A stretch of 64,000 nt of DNA from Halorarum salinum. GTDB lineage: Archaea; Halobacteriota; Halobacteria; Halobacteriales; Haloferacaceae. The stretch is taken from NCBI RefSeq assembly GCF_013402875.1, contig NZ_CP058579.1, positions 2,976,001-3,040,000 on the forward strand. The letters are read 5' to 3'. Shown piece after piece: positions 51,323 to 58,874 of this stretch (position 1 is its first letter; every line of letters begins with the position of its first letter). Made by a program: the position numbers and the translations under genes. Under the pieces are notes generated by a model. The model did no database searches. It saw only the letters and a list, made by a program, of their open reading frames with translations, and had not been told where the DNA came from.

Positions 51323-51395
51323 GGGGCAACTGGTCCCGGTTCCCCTCAAGAAGTTGTGGGAAGATTCAAGCGGTCGGGTGAACTTGGCCCCTTCC
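51323..51395. promoter_or_regulatory. 73-base divergent promoter region between the pilus-like operon and cetZ
   Basis: The only space between the divergent starts at 51322 (minus) and 51396 (plus). AT-richer parts lie at about 51344-51356 and 51360-51371 (AAGATTCAAG about 26 bases before the cetZ ATG). No clear consensus TATA box, so the assignment of promoter elements is weak. The short gap makes shared control likely. Confidence 0.45.
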
Positions 51396-52484
51396 ATGAA
51401 GACGGTCCTCGTCGGGGTCGGACAGGCCGGCGGCAAGGTGACGTCGGCGCTCGTCGACTTCGACCACGAGATGGGGTTCGGCTCGATCATCGGCGCGCTG
51501 GGCGTCAACAGCGCGAAGGCCGACCTCCAGCCCCTCCAGTTCGACACGGTACTCGTCGGCCAGGATCGCGTGAAGGGTCACGGCGTCGGCGGCGACAACG
51601 AACTCGGCGCCGAGGTGATGCAGGGCGACGCCCGCGAGGTGATGGGCGAGCTCTCCGGCCGCATCACGGCCGAGGCGGAGGCGATCGTGGTCGTCGCCGG
51701 GCTCGGCGGCGGCACCGGCTCCGGCGGCGCGCCGGTGCTCGCGAAGGAGCTCAAGCGCGTGTACGACGTGCCGGTGTACGCGCTCGGCATCCTCCCCGGG
51801 CGGGGCGAGGGGACGATGTACCAGGTGAACGCCGGCCGGTCGCTCAAGACGCTCGCGCGGGAGGCCGACTCCGTCCTGCTCGTCGACAACGACGCGTGGC
51901 ACAGTTCCGGCGAGAGCGTGGAGGAGGGGTTCGGCAGCATCAACGCGAACATCGCGCGCCGCGTCGGCCTCCTGCTCGCCGCGGGCGAGGCCGTCGAGGG
52001 CGTCGGCGAGAGCGTCGTCGACACGAGCGAGGTGATCAACACCCTCAGGTCGGGGGGCATCTCGGCGCTCGGCTACGCGAGCGCGGAGGCGAGCGAGGAC
52101 CCTGACGAGAACATCAACGTCGTCACCAGCGTGACGCGCAACGCGCTGTTGACGGGCACGAGCCTCCCGAACGCCGTCGAGGCCGACTCGGCGCTGCTCG
52201 TCGTCGCCGGGGAGCCGGAGACGATCTCCCGGAAGGGCGTCGAGCGGGCGCGGAAGTGGGTCGAGGAGGAGACCGGAAGCATGCAGGTCCGCGGCGGCGA
52301 CTTCCCGCTCGAGTCCGGCCGACTGGCGTCGCTCGTCCTGCTCGGCGGCGTCGAGCGCAGCGGTCGGGTCGAGGAGTTCATGGAGCGGGCGGCCGCCGCC
52401 GTCGAGGAGGCCGACGAGCAGGAGGCGACCCGTGACTCAGAGGAGAAACTGTTCCAGAACGACGACCTCGACGGTCTGATCTGA
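51396..52484 (+). CDS. CetZ-family tubulin-like GTPase
   Basis: A 362-residue archaeal tubulin/FtsZ-superfamily GTPase. N-terminal loop GVGQAGGKVTSALVDF, the tubulin signature GLGGGTGSGGAPVL at about residue 107, the T5 region VLLVDNDAWHSSGE, and the C-terminal GDFPLESGRLASLVLLGGV typical of CetZ rather than FtsZ. The tail is acidic and short (EKLFQNDDLDGLI). CetZ proteins form filaments and control cell shape, rod development and motility in Haloferax. Which CetZ paralogue this is cannot be told. Start ATG 51396 fits the family; in-frame ORF extends upstream into the divergent gene. Confidence 0.92.
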   Translation: MKTVLVGVGQAGGKVTSALVDFDHEMGFGSIIGALGVNSAKADLQPLQFDTVLVGQDRVKGHGVGGDNELGAEVMQGDAREVMGELSGRITAEAEAIVVVAGLGGGTGSGGAPVLAKELKRVYDVPVYALGILPGRGEGTMYQVNAGRSLKTLAREADSVLLVDNDAWHSSGESVEEGFGSINANIARRVGLLLAAGEAVEGVGESVVDTSEVINTLRSGGISALGYASAEASEDPDENINVVTSVTRNALLTGTSLPNAVEADSALLVVAGEPETISRKGVERARKWVEEETGSMQVRGGDFPLESGRLASLVLLGGVERSGRVEEFMERAAAAVEEADEQEATRDSEEKLFQNDDLDGLI

Positions 52485-52572
52485 CGGTCGGCGCGTGGTT
52501 CGGGGTCGCAGGGTCGCCGGCCGGTCGCCGCGAGAACCGCCGGCGGGCACCCCGCCCGGCGGCCTTGAACAG

Positions 52573-52581
52573 CCATAAGTA
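52573..52581 (+). promoter_or_regulatory. TATA-like box of ctaA
   Basis: CCATAAGTA, 23-31 bases before ATG 52604. Confidence 0.5.
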
Positions 52582-52603
52582 GACCGGGTCCCGACATCCA
52601 CCG

Positions 52604-53464
52604 ATGACTCGCGTCCCCGACTGGCTCACGTTCCGGCGGTACGCGGCGTTCGTCACGAGCGCGACGCTGGCGCTCGTGATGCTCGGCATCTACACGGCCG
52701 CGTCCGGGGCCGGCCTCGCGTGTGCACAGCAGTGGCCGCTCTGTGACGGCGGCGTCCTCCCGCAGTCGATCCCCTCCTTCATCGAGTGGTTCCACCGCCT
52801 GTGGGCGATGATCACCGGGTTCCTCATCCTAGGGGTGGCCGCCTGGGCCTGGCGCGGGACGTTCCCGCGGCGGACGAGGTGGGCCGCGACGGTCGCGGTC
52901 GTGCTCACGCCGCTCCAGGCCGTACTCGGCGCGGTGACGGTGACGTTCAACGGGCGGCTCCCGGGCGGCTACTCGATGCCGGTCCACGCCGCCCACTTCG
53001 TCACCGGCTTCGTCATCTTCGTCGGACTGGCGTACGCGACGCTGACGGCCTACGAGGGTTCCCACCGGGGCGGGATCGACCGGGCGCGAACCGCACTGAG
53101 CGTCTCGCTGGGCGGGATGCTCGCCGGCGTCGTCTTCTCGCGGCTCCCGCCGCTGCTCGCGTACGACCCGTGGGCGCAGGCCGCCTTCTACGGCGTCTCG
53201 CTCGCGGCGTTCGGTGCGCTCCTCGCGGCGACGCGCTGGCTCGGCGCGTTCGGACGGGGACGGCTCCGCGTCGCCACGGCGCTCGCCGGCGGCCTGCTGT
53301 TCCTCGCGATGCTCCTCGGACGGGACATCGTCTACTACACCGCCACAGTCGGGCTGGTGAACGCCGCCGCGGTCGCCGGCGCGCTTGGGCTCGTCGCGGC
53401 CGTGCGGTGGCGGGTCCGCGACCGCGCGGAGCGCGGCGGGTCGACCGCCGGCACCTCGAACTGA
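52604..53464 (+). CDS. ctaA: heme A synthase
   Basis: A 286-residue COX15/CtaA-family membrane protein oxidising heme O to heme A for terminal oxidases. About eight hydrophobic segments. Heme ligand histidines are in EWFHRLWAMI and MPVHAAHFVTG, and a cysteine pair in LACAQQWPLCDG sits in the extracellular loop. The C-terminal half is degenerate in His residues, as in many archaeal members. The heme O synthase partner and oxidase genes are not nearby. Confidence 0.88.
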   Translation: MTRVPDWLTFRRYAAFVTSATLALVMLGIYTAASGAGLACAQQWPLCDGGVLPQSIPSFIEWFHRLWAMITGFLILGVAAWAWRGTFPRRTRWAATVAVVLTPLQAVLGAVTVTFNGRLPGGYSMPVHAAHFVTGFVIFVGLAYATLTAYEGSHRGGIDRARTALSVSLGGMLAGVVFSRLPPLLAYDPWAQAAFYGVSLAAFGALLAATRWLGAFGRGRLRVATALAGGLLFLAMLLGRDIVYYTATVGLVNAAAVAGALGLVAAVRWRVRDRAERGGSTAGTSN

Positions 53465-53520
53465 GGCGTTCGAGCGCCGGGTCGCGCAGGACTCCCGTAC
53501 GCAGACGTGACCGAAGGGAC

Positions 53521-53530
53521 CTTGTATACA
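53521..53530 (+). promoter_or_regulatory. TATA box of the amino acid ABC importer
   Basis: CTTGTATACA, 22-31 bases before ATG 53552; a strong box that also sets the start of the binding protein. Confidence 0.68.
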
Positions 53531-53551
53531 CCCTCGTTACGAACTGGTGTC

Positions 53552-54445
53552 ATGCAACGACGTACGTATCTGAAGTCGACCGGGGCCGCCGCGACCGGCC
53601 TCGCGATGACCGGCTGTCTCGGCGGCGACGGCAACGGTGGCGGCAACGGCGACGGCAACGGCGGCGGCAACGGCGACGGCAACGGTGGCGGCAACGGCGA
53701 CGGCAACGGTGGCGGGTCGGAGGTCATCCGGATCGGCTCCGACATCCCGTACCGGCCGTTCGAGTACGAGACCGTCGAGGGCGAACTCGTCGGCTTCGAC
53801 GTGGACATCGCCGAGGCCGTGTTCTCCGGCCAGCTCGGCTACGAGTTCGAGTTCGTGCCCAACGCCTTCGACACGATCATCCCGTCGCTGAACAACGGGA
53901 ACTTCCGGGTCATCATGTCGGCGATGACCATCAACGACGAGCGGGCAGAGCAGGTGGACTTCTCGGACCCCTACTTCACGGCCTACCAGACCATCGTGGT
54001 CCCGCAGGACTCCGACGTCACCACGAAGGAGGACCTCAGGGGCGGCCGCGTCGGCGTCCAGAAGGGGACGACCGGCGCCGGGGCCGCCGCGGAGCTCCAG
54101 GAGGAGTTCGGCGGCGAGTTGAACATCAACGAGTACGACCAGATCCCGGACGCGTTCAACGCGCTCCTGAACGGCCAGCTCGACGCGGTCATCAACGACA
54201 ACACCGTCAGCGCGGAGTTCGTCAACGGCGAGGGTGAAGGCAAGGTTCGATTCGTCGAGGGCGAGGGCGAGGCCGCGGCCCAGGGCGAGGACGCCCCGCC
54301 GTACCTGACGCTCACGGTGGAGAACTACGGCATCGCGTTCCGCCAGGACGACGACGAGTTCCGGGAGGAGGTCAACGAGGCCCTGGCGGCCATCCGCGAG
54401 AGCGGCGAGTACGACGAGATCTACGACGAGTACTTCGCCGGGTAA
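53552..54445 (+). CDS. amino acid ABC transporter substrate-binding lipoprotein
   Basis: A 297-residue extracytoplasmic binding protein. The N terminus MQRRTYLKSTGAAATGLAMT carries a twin-arginine motif, and the lipobox Cys22 (TGC) is the anchor, typical of haloarchaeal Tat lipoproteins. A glycine/asparagine/aspartate linker (about residues 25-54) is coded by tandem 24-base repeats. The mature domain is a polar amino acid binding protein (SDIPYRPFEYE, VGFDVDIAEAVF, VDFSDPYFTAYQ, GGRVGVQKGTTG). It is followed closely by its permease and ATPase. The ATG at 53552 was preferred to a start at 53507 because of the promoter and Tat signal. Confidence 0.93.
   Translation: MQRRTYLKSTGAAATGLAMTGCLGGDGNGGGNGDGNGGGNGDGNGGGNGDGNGGGSEVIRIGSDIPYRPFEYETVEGELVGFDVDIAEAVFSGQLGYEFEFVPNAFDTIIPSLNNGNFRVIMSAMTINDERAEQVDFSDPYFTAYQTIVVPQDSDVTTKEDLRGGRVGVQKGTTGAGAAAELQEEFGGELNINEYDQIPDAFNALLNGQLDAVINDNTVSAEFVNGEGEGKVRFVEGEGEAAAQGEDAPPYLTLTVENYGIAFRQDDDEFREEVNEALAAIRESGEYDEIYDEYFAG
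53639..53710 (+). repeat. 24-base tandem repeat coding the lipoprotein linker
   Basis: Three consecutive 24-base units at 53639-53662, 53663-53686 and 53687-53710, coding Gly-Gly-Asn-Gly-Asp-Gly-Asn-Gly each and differing by one base; a partial unit precedes them from 53624. Confidence 0.85.
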
Positions 54446-54451
54446 CGACCG

Positions 54452-55285
54452 ATGGCAACCGACACCGGCCGCGAGACCGGGACCGAGGCGGGCGTCATCG
54501 AGCGGATGAACGACGCGACGTTCCGGCGCATCGGCGTGTTCGGGACCTCCCTGGTCGCGGTCGGTGTCGCCGCGTTCCTGCTGTACGTCCTGCTGGTCAG
54601 GGTCGACTACGAGCTGTTCGTGGAGATCATCTACCCGCAGTTCACCCTCGCGTTCCTGCGGGTGCTGGGGATCGTCCTCGTGAGCAGCGTGCTCTCGGTG
54701 ATCGCCGGGATCGTCGTCGGGCTGGCCCGCGTCTCCCTGACGGGCGTCACGAGGAACATCGCGAAGGGGTACATCGAGTTCTTCCGCGGGACGCCGCTGC
54801 TGTTCCAGCTGTTCGCCATCTACATCGGCATCCCGCAGCTCTGGAACGGCGCCTTCCCCATCGACCAGTGGAACTACTACGCCGCGGTGATCGGCCTGAC
54901 GCTCAACCACGCCGCCTACGTCGGCGAGGCCACCCGCGGCGGCATCGAGTCCATCCCGTCCGGGCAGATGGAGGCGGCCCGGTCGCTCGGGATGTCGTAC
55001 ATCCAGTCCATGCAGAACGTCGTCCTGCCGCAGGCGTGGCGCAACTCGCTCGCGGCGATCGGCAACGATCAGGTCATCCTCGTGAAGGACACCTCGCTGC
55101 TGACGGTGCTCGCCGTGCCGGAGCTGATGACCGCGTTCCGGAACATCAACTCCGCGACGTTCGACGCGTGGACGCCGCTCATCCTCGTCGCCATCGCCTA
55201 CCTCATGTTGACCATCCCGCTCGGAAGAGTCGTCAGCTACCTCGAACGCCGCGCCGACCCCGCGTCCGCGGGGGGTGACGGCTGA
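54452..55285 (+). CDS. amino acid ABC transporter permease
   Basis: A 277-residue permease of the HisM/GlnP family. Hydrophobic segments start with GTSLVAVGVAAFLLYVLLV; the cytoplasmic EAA loop that docks the ATPase is seen as MEAARSLGMSYIQSMQNVVL, preceded by RGGIESIPSGQ. It opens 6 bases after the binding protein and its stop overlaps the ATPase start (TGATG). It would form a homodimeric channel as no second permease is present. Confidence 0.94.
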   Translation: MATDTGRETGTEAGVIERMNDATFRRIGVFGTSLVAVGVAAFLLYVLLVRVDYELFVEIIYPQFTLAFLRVLGIVLVSSVLSVIAGIVVGLARVSLTGVTRNIAKGYIEFFRGTPLLFQLFAIYIGIPQLWNGAFPIDQWNYYAAVIGLTLNHAAYVGEATRGGIESIPSGQMEAARSLGMSYIQSMQNVVLPQAWRNSLAAIGNDQVILVKDTSLLTVLAVPELMTAFRNINSATFDAWTPLILVAIAYLMLTIPLGRVVSYLERRADPASAGGDG

Positions 55286-56013
55286 TGGCGCTGCTCGAGT
55301 TCGAGAAGGTGAACAAGTACTTCGGCGAGTCACACGTCCTGAAGGACATCGACCTCGAGGTCGACGAGCGGGAGGTGTGCGTCGTCGTCGGCCCCTCCGG
55401 CTCCGGGAAGTCGACGCTGCTCCGCTGTACGAACCGCCTCGAGGAGATCCAGTCGGGCGAGATCCGGCTCGACGGGACGCCGCTGACCGACCCGAACGCG
55501 GACATCAACGTCCTCCGCCAGCGCATCGGGATGGTGTTCCAGTCGTTCAACCTCTTCCCGCACAAGACGGCGCTCGAGAACGTCGCGCTCGCGCCGATCA
55601 AGGTGAAACGGCTCCCCGAGGAGGAGGCGACCGAGCGGGCACACCGCCTGCTCGAGCGCGTCGGCCTCGGGAACCAGACCGGGTCGTACCCGTCGCAGCT
55701 CTCGGGCGGTCAGCAGCAGCGGGTCGCCATCGCCCGCGCGCTGGCGATGGACCCGCAGGTGATGCTGTTCGACGAGGTGACGAGCGCGCTCGACCCGGAG
55801 CTCGTCGGCGAGGTGCTCGAGGTGATGCGCGACCTGGCCGAGGAGGGGATGACGATGATGGTCGTCACCCACGAGATGGGGTTCGCCCGCGAGGTCGGCG
55901 ATAGCATCACGCTGATGGCCGACGGCGAGATCGTCGAGCGGACGCCGCCGGCGCAGTTCTTCGAGCGGCCGGCCACCGAACGCGGCCGGAAGTTCCTCTC
56001 GAAGCTGCTCTGA
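55285..56013 (+). CDS. amino acid ABC transporter ATP-binding protein (GlnQ-type)
   Basis: A 242-residue ABC ATPase powering the importer. Walker A GPSGSGKSTLLRC, Q-loop VFQSFNLFPHKTALEN, signature LSGGQQQRVAIARALA, Walker B VMLFDEVTSALDPEL, H-loop VTHEMGFAREV. All key residues are present. A one-base overlap with the permease gene makes equal production likely. The importer is specific for polar or charged amino acids by homology; the exact one cannot be stated. Confidence 0.95.
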   Translation: MALLEFEKVNKYFGESHVLKDIDLEVDEREVCVVVGPSGSGKSTLLRCTNRLEEIQSGEIRLDGTPLTDPNADINVLRQRIGMVFQSFNLFPHKTALENVALAPIKVKRLPEEEATERAHRLLERVGLGNQTGSYPSQLSGGQQQRVAIARALAMDPQVMLFDEVTSALDPELVGEVLEVMRDLAEEGMTMMVVTHEMGFAREVGDSITLMADGEIVERTPPAQFFERPATERGRKFLSKLL

Positions 56014-56064
56014 GCCATCGGGCGCCCGGAGCGTCCGTTCGTTTCCGCGTTCACCCGGTCCCGG

Positions 56065-57120
56065 TCAGAACGTCAACACCTCCACGCCCTCCGTCTCGTA
56101 CTCGGTCATCGCCGCGAGCCGCTGGGGTACCTCCGCCAGCGGCACCTCCCTGCCGACGAGGCTGCCCGGGTCGAGGTCGCCCGACTCCAGCAGCCCCAGC
56201 AGTTCGCCGTATCTCGTCGGCGGCATCCCGCGCGAGCCGAGGAAGTCGATCTCCCACCGCGTCATCGCGTCGGTCGGGAGCGACACCTCACCCCGCTCGG
56301 CGTCGGTCGTCAGCCCGACCTGGACGTGCCGGCCCCGCCCCCGGAGACAGCGCACCGAGTTCCGACACGTCTCGGCGCGGCCCAGCGCGTCGAGCGAGAC
56401 GTCCGCGCCGCCGCCCGTGGCGGCCTCGATCCCGGCGACGGGGTCCACATCGCGCGAGTTCACCGTCACGTCGGCGCCCGCGGCGCGGGCGCGGCCGAGT
56501 TTCCCGTCGTCGACGTCGACGGCGACGACGCGGGCGCCCATCGCGTCCGCGACGTGGACCGCCGAGAGCCCGACCCCCCCGCAGCCGTGGACCGCGACCC
56601 ACTCCCCGGCCGCCACGTCGGCCCGGTGGGCGAGCGCGTGGAACGCCGTCATGAACCGGCAGCCGAGGGCGGCGACGTCCCGCGGGGCGACCCCCTCGGG
56701 GAGCGGCATCGCGTTGTAGTCCGCGTGCGGGACGTGGACCCGCTCCGCGAACGCGCCCGGGGCCGACCGCTCGAACCCGAGCGCGCGCCCGTCGAGGCAG
56801 GTGTTCCCGTGGCCGTTCAGGCACTCGCCGCAGGCGCCACAGCCGAGGTTGAACGGGACGGCGATACGGTCGCCCTCCGCGACCGACTCGACCCGGTCGC
56901 CGACCGAGACGACCGTCCCCGCGGGTTCGTGGCCGAGGACGAAGTCGGTCGGAACCCGATCGTCGGCCCACTCGCCGTGGCCCTGCCAGGCGTGCCAGTC
57001 CGACCGACAGACGCCGCAGGCCTCCACCTCGACGACGACGCCGTGCGGTTCGAGGTCCGGTTCCGGAACGGCCGTCACCTCGAGCGGCTCCCCGTACTCG
57101 CGCAGGACTGCTGCCTTCAT
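56065..57120 (-). CDS. zinc-dependent alcohol dehydrogenase
   Basis: A 351-residue medium-chain dehydrogenase. Catalytic zinc ligands: Cys and then His in ACGVCRSDWHAWQGHG and GHEPAGTV; structural zinc cysteines in CGACGECLNGHGNTC; nucleotide-binding VHGCGGVGLSAVHVAD followed by AVDVDD, where the Asp suggests NAD. Start ATG 57120 (MKAAVLREYGEP). An upstream extension of the ORF lies in the rfcL region and is not coding. Closest by eye to alcohol dehydrogenases with a wide substrate range; substrate unknown. Confidence 0.92.
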   Translation of the reverse strand: MKAAVLREYGEPLEVTAVPEPDLEPHGVVVEVEACGVCRSDWHAWQGHGEWADDRVPTDFVLGHEPAGTVVSVGDRVESVAEGDRIAVPFNLGCGACGECLNGHGNTCLDGRALGFERSAPGAFAERVHVPHADYNAMPLPEGVAPRDVAALGCRFMTAFHALAHRADVAAGEWVAVHGCGGVGLSAVHVADAMGARVVAVDVDDGKLGRARAAGADVTVNSRDVDPVAGIEAATGGGADVSLDALGRAETCRNSVRCLRGRGRHVQVGLTTDAERGEVSLPTDAMTRWEIDFLGSRGMPPTRYGELLGLLESGDLDPGSLVGREVPLAEVPQRLAAMTEYETEGVEVLTF

Positions 57121-57184
57121 ACCCACCCGTTCGACGGGGGGAACAAAAGTCGGTGGCTCCCGGCGACGCGGGCGCGGGGTCGCC

Positions 57185-58705
57185 TCAGACGAAGTCCGAG
57201 AGGCCCGACTGGTCCTCGTCGTCCGCGTCCCCCGGGTCGGTCGACCCGTCGGCGTCGCCGGCGTCGGACCCGTCGGCGTCGCTGCCCAGCGTCGCCTGTC
57301 CGTCGTCCGCACCGTCGGACCGGTCCGAGTCCGCGGGGGAGTCCGACTCCGACCCGTCCCCCTCGACGTCGGACCCGTCGGCGTCGCCGCCCGCTACCCC
57401 GACGAACGCGCCGCCGGAGTGCTCCTCCATCAGCGCCTCGCGGAGTTCCTCGGCGTCCTCGACGATCGACTGCACCTTGTTCGTCGTCTCGCCCGAGCCG
57501 GTGACGAAGGAGACGTGCTCCGCCTCCAGGTCGTAGGCCGCGGCCATCAGGACCGTCAGGTCGCGCGGCTTGCAGTGGTGGGTCATCGCCGCGAGGTACG
57601 GCAGCACCTCGCGCCGCGCGGTCGCCATCGAGAGGCCGCCCGCCGTGGCGACGTTCCTGACGACGTGGTCGGCCGCGTTCGAGGATGAGCGGTAGAACTG
57701 CGGGCGGCCCCAGCGCGTCCACCCGCCCTTCGTCCCGTCCCGGGCGGCCGCGACGCCCGCGGCGAGGTCGTCGCCGGCGTAGCGCCAGTAGGAGTAGTCC
57801 TGGCTCGCGCGCACGCGCCCGAGCCACACGTCCGCGTCCGCGAGGTGGTCGTATGCGCGGTCGGCCTCCGCCGGTTCGTACACCTTCAGCACGTTGTCCT
57901 CGATCCACTTGGTGAGGTCGTCGGGCGTCTCGTCCACGTCGTAGGAGGAGCGGAGCGCCTCCCGCGCAGAGTCGGTCTCCTTGAGCACGAGGTCGAGGAA
58001 GGGGAAGATGCCCATCGAGCGGTCGCGGTCGCCGGTCACGACGTCCTCGAGCGCGAGCCGCTCCTTGCCGTCCGCGACCGCCTGGAGGTCGTTGACGGCG
58101 CCCCGGAGGTCCCCCGAGTTGCGCTCGGCGATGCGGTCGAGCGCGTCCGGGTCGAACTCGATCCCCTCCTTCCGGCAGACGTCGCGCAGCACCGGCACGA
58201 TGGAGCGCTTGGAGACGTCGCGGAACTCGATATCGCGGGTCGCGCCGCGGAGCCCGCGGGACATGTCGTAGTACTCGTTCGCGATGAGGACGACCGGCTG
58301 TCCGGACGACTTCACGAGCTTCGTGATGGCGCCGGCGCCGCCGCGGTCGTAGTTCCCGTGGATGTTGTCCGCCTCGTCGAGGACGACCAGCTGTCTGCCG
58401 CCGGTGTCGTCGGCGCCGCTCGCACCTTCGAGCGTCGCGTTGTTGGCGGCGCGGCCGGCGTACCGCTCGATGACGTCCGCGGTGCGCTTGTCCGAGGCGT
58501 TGAGTTCCATCGTCTCCCACCCCATGTCCGCGGCGAGCGCGTGGGCCGCGGAGGTCTTCCCGACGCCCGGCGAGCCGTGGAGGACGACGGCCTCGCGGTG
58601 GTCGTCCCACGTCTCGGCCCACTCCCGGAAGGCGTCGACGGCCTTGTCGTTGCCCCGGAGCTCCGAGAGCGAGCGCGGGCGGTACGTCTCCGTCCAGTCG
58701 GTCAT
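57185..58705 (-). CDS. rfcL: replication factor C large subunit
   Basis: A 506-residue clamp-loader subunit that opens the PCNA ring. AAA+ features: RFC box II-like TETYRPRSLSELRGND, Walker A GSPGVGKTSAAHAL (about residue 44), Walker B VVLDEADNI and sensor 1 VVLIANEYYD. The C-terminal third is acidic and repeats Asp/Ser/Gly; the last residues (QSGLSDFV) resemble a PIP box for PCNA binding. Start ATG 58705, with a minus-strand ACTAAACG box 23-32 bases before it. Confidence 0.95.
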   Translation of the reverse strand: MTDWTETYRPRSLSELRGNDKAVDAFREWAETWDDHREAVVLHGSPGVGKTSAAHALAADMGWETMELNASDKRTADVIERYAGRAANNATLEGASGADDTGGRQLVVLDEADNIHGNYDRGGAGAITKLVKSSGQPVVLIANEYYDMSRGLRGATRDIEFRDVSKRSIVPVLRDVCRKEGIEFDPDALDRIAERNSGDLRGAVNDLQAVADGKERLALEDVVTGDRDRSMGIFPFLDLVLKETDSAREALRSSYDVDETPDDLTKWIEDNVLKVYEPAEADRAYDHLADADVWLGRVRASQDYSYWRYAGDDLAAGVAAARDGTKGGWTRWGRPQFYRSSSNAADHVVRNVATAGGLSMATARREVLPYLAAMTHHCKPRDLTVLMAAAYDLEAEHVSFVTGSGETTNKVQSIVEDAEELREALMEEHSGGAFVGVAGGDADGSDVEGDGSESDSPADSDRSDGADDGQATLGSDADGSDAGDADGSTDPGDADDEDQSGLSDFV

Positions 58706-58727
58706 CGTCGGGATACAGGCGGGAGCC

Positions 58728-58737
58728 GCGTTTAGTG
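58728..58737 (-). promoter_or_regulatory. TATA-like box of rfcL
   Basis: Minus-strand CCACTAAACG, 23-32 bases before ATG 58705. Confidence 0.5.
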
Positions 58738-58874
58738 GTTCCGGACCTCCGGGACGGCGCCGTTGCTCCGCCCGCGTCGGCGCCGACGTCGCCCGGGCTC
58801 ACGCCGGCCTGACGCGACCCGACAGCCCCGACCGCACCGTAGTTCTAAGCCCCGGGAACCGCTCTGTCTCGGTG

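Noticed and set aside
51396-52484. CetZ considered as FtsZ
   Set aside because: The start GVGQAGGKVTSA, the NDAWHSSGE segment and the C-terminal part fit CetZ rather than division FtsZ.
53624-53710. Tandem repeat considered as a CRISPR array
   Set aside because: The units are contiguous with no spacers and are in frame within a lipoprotein linker.
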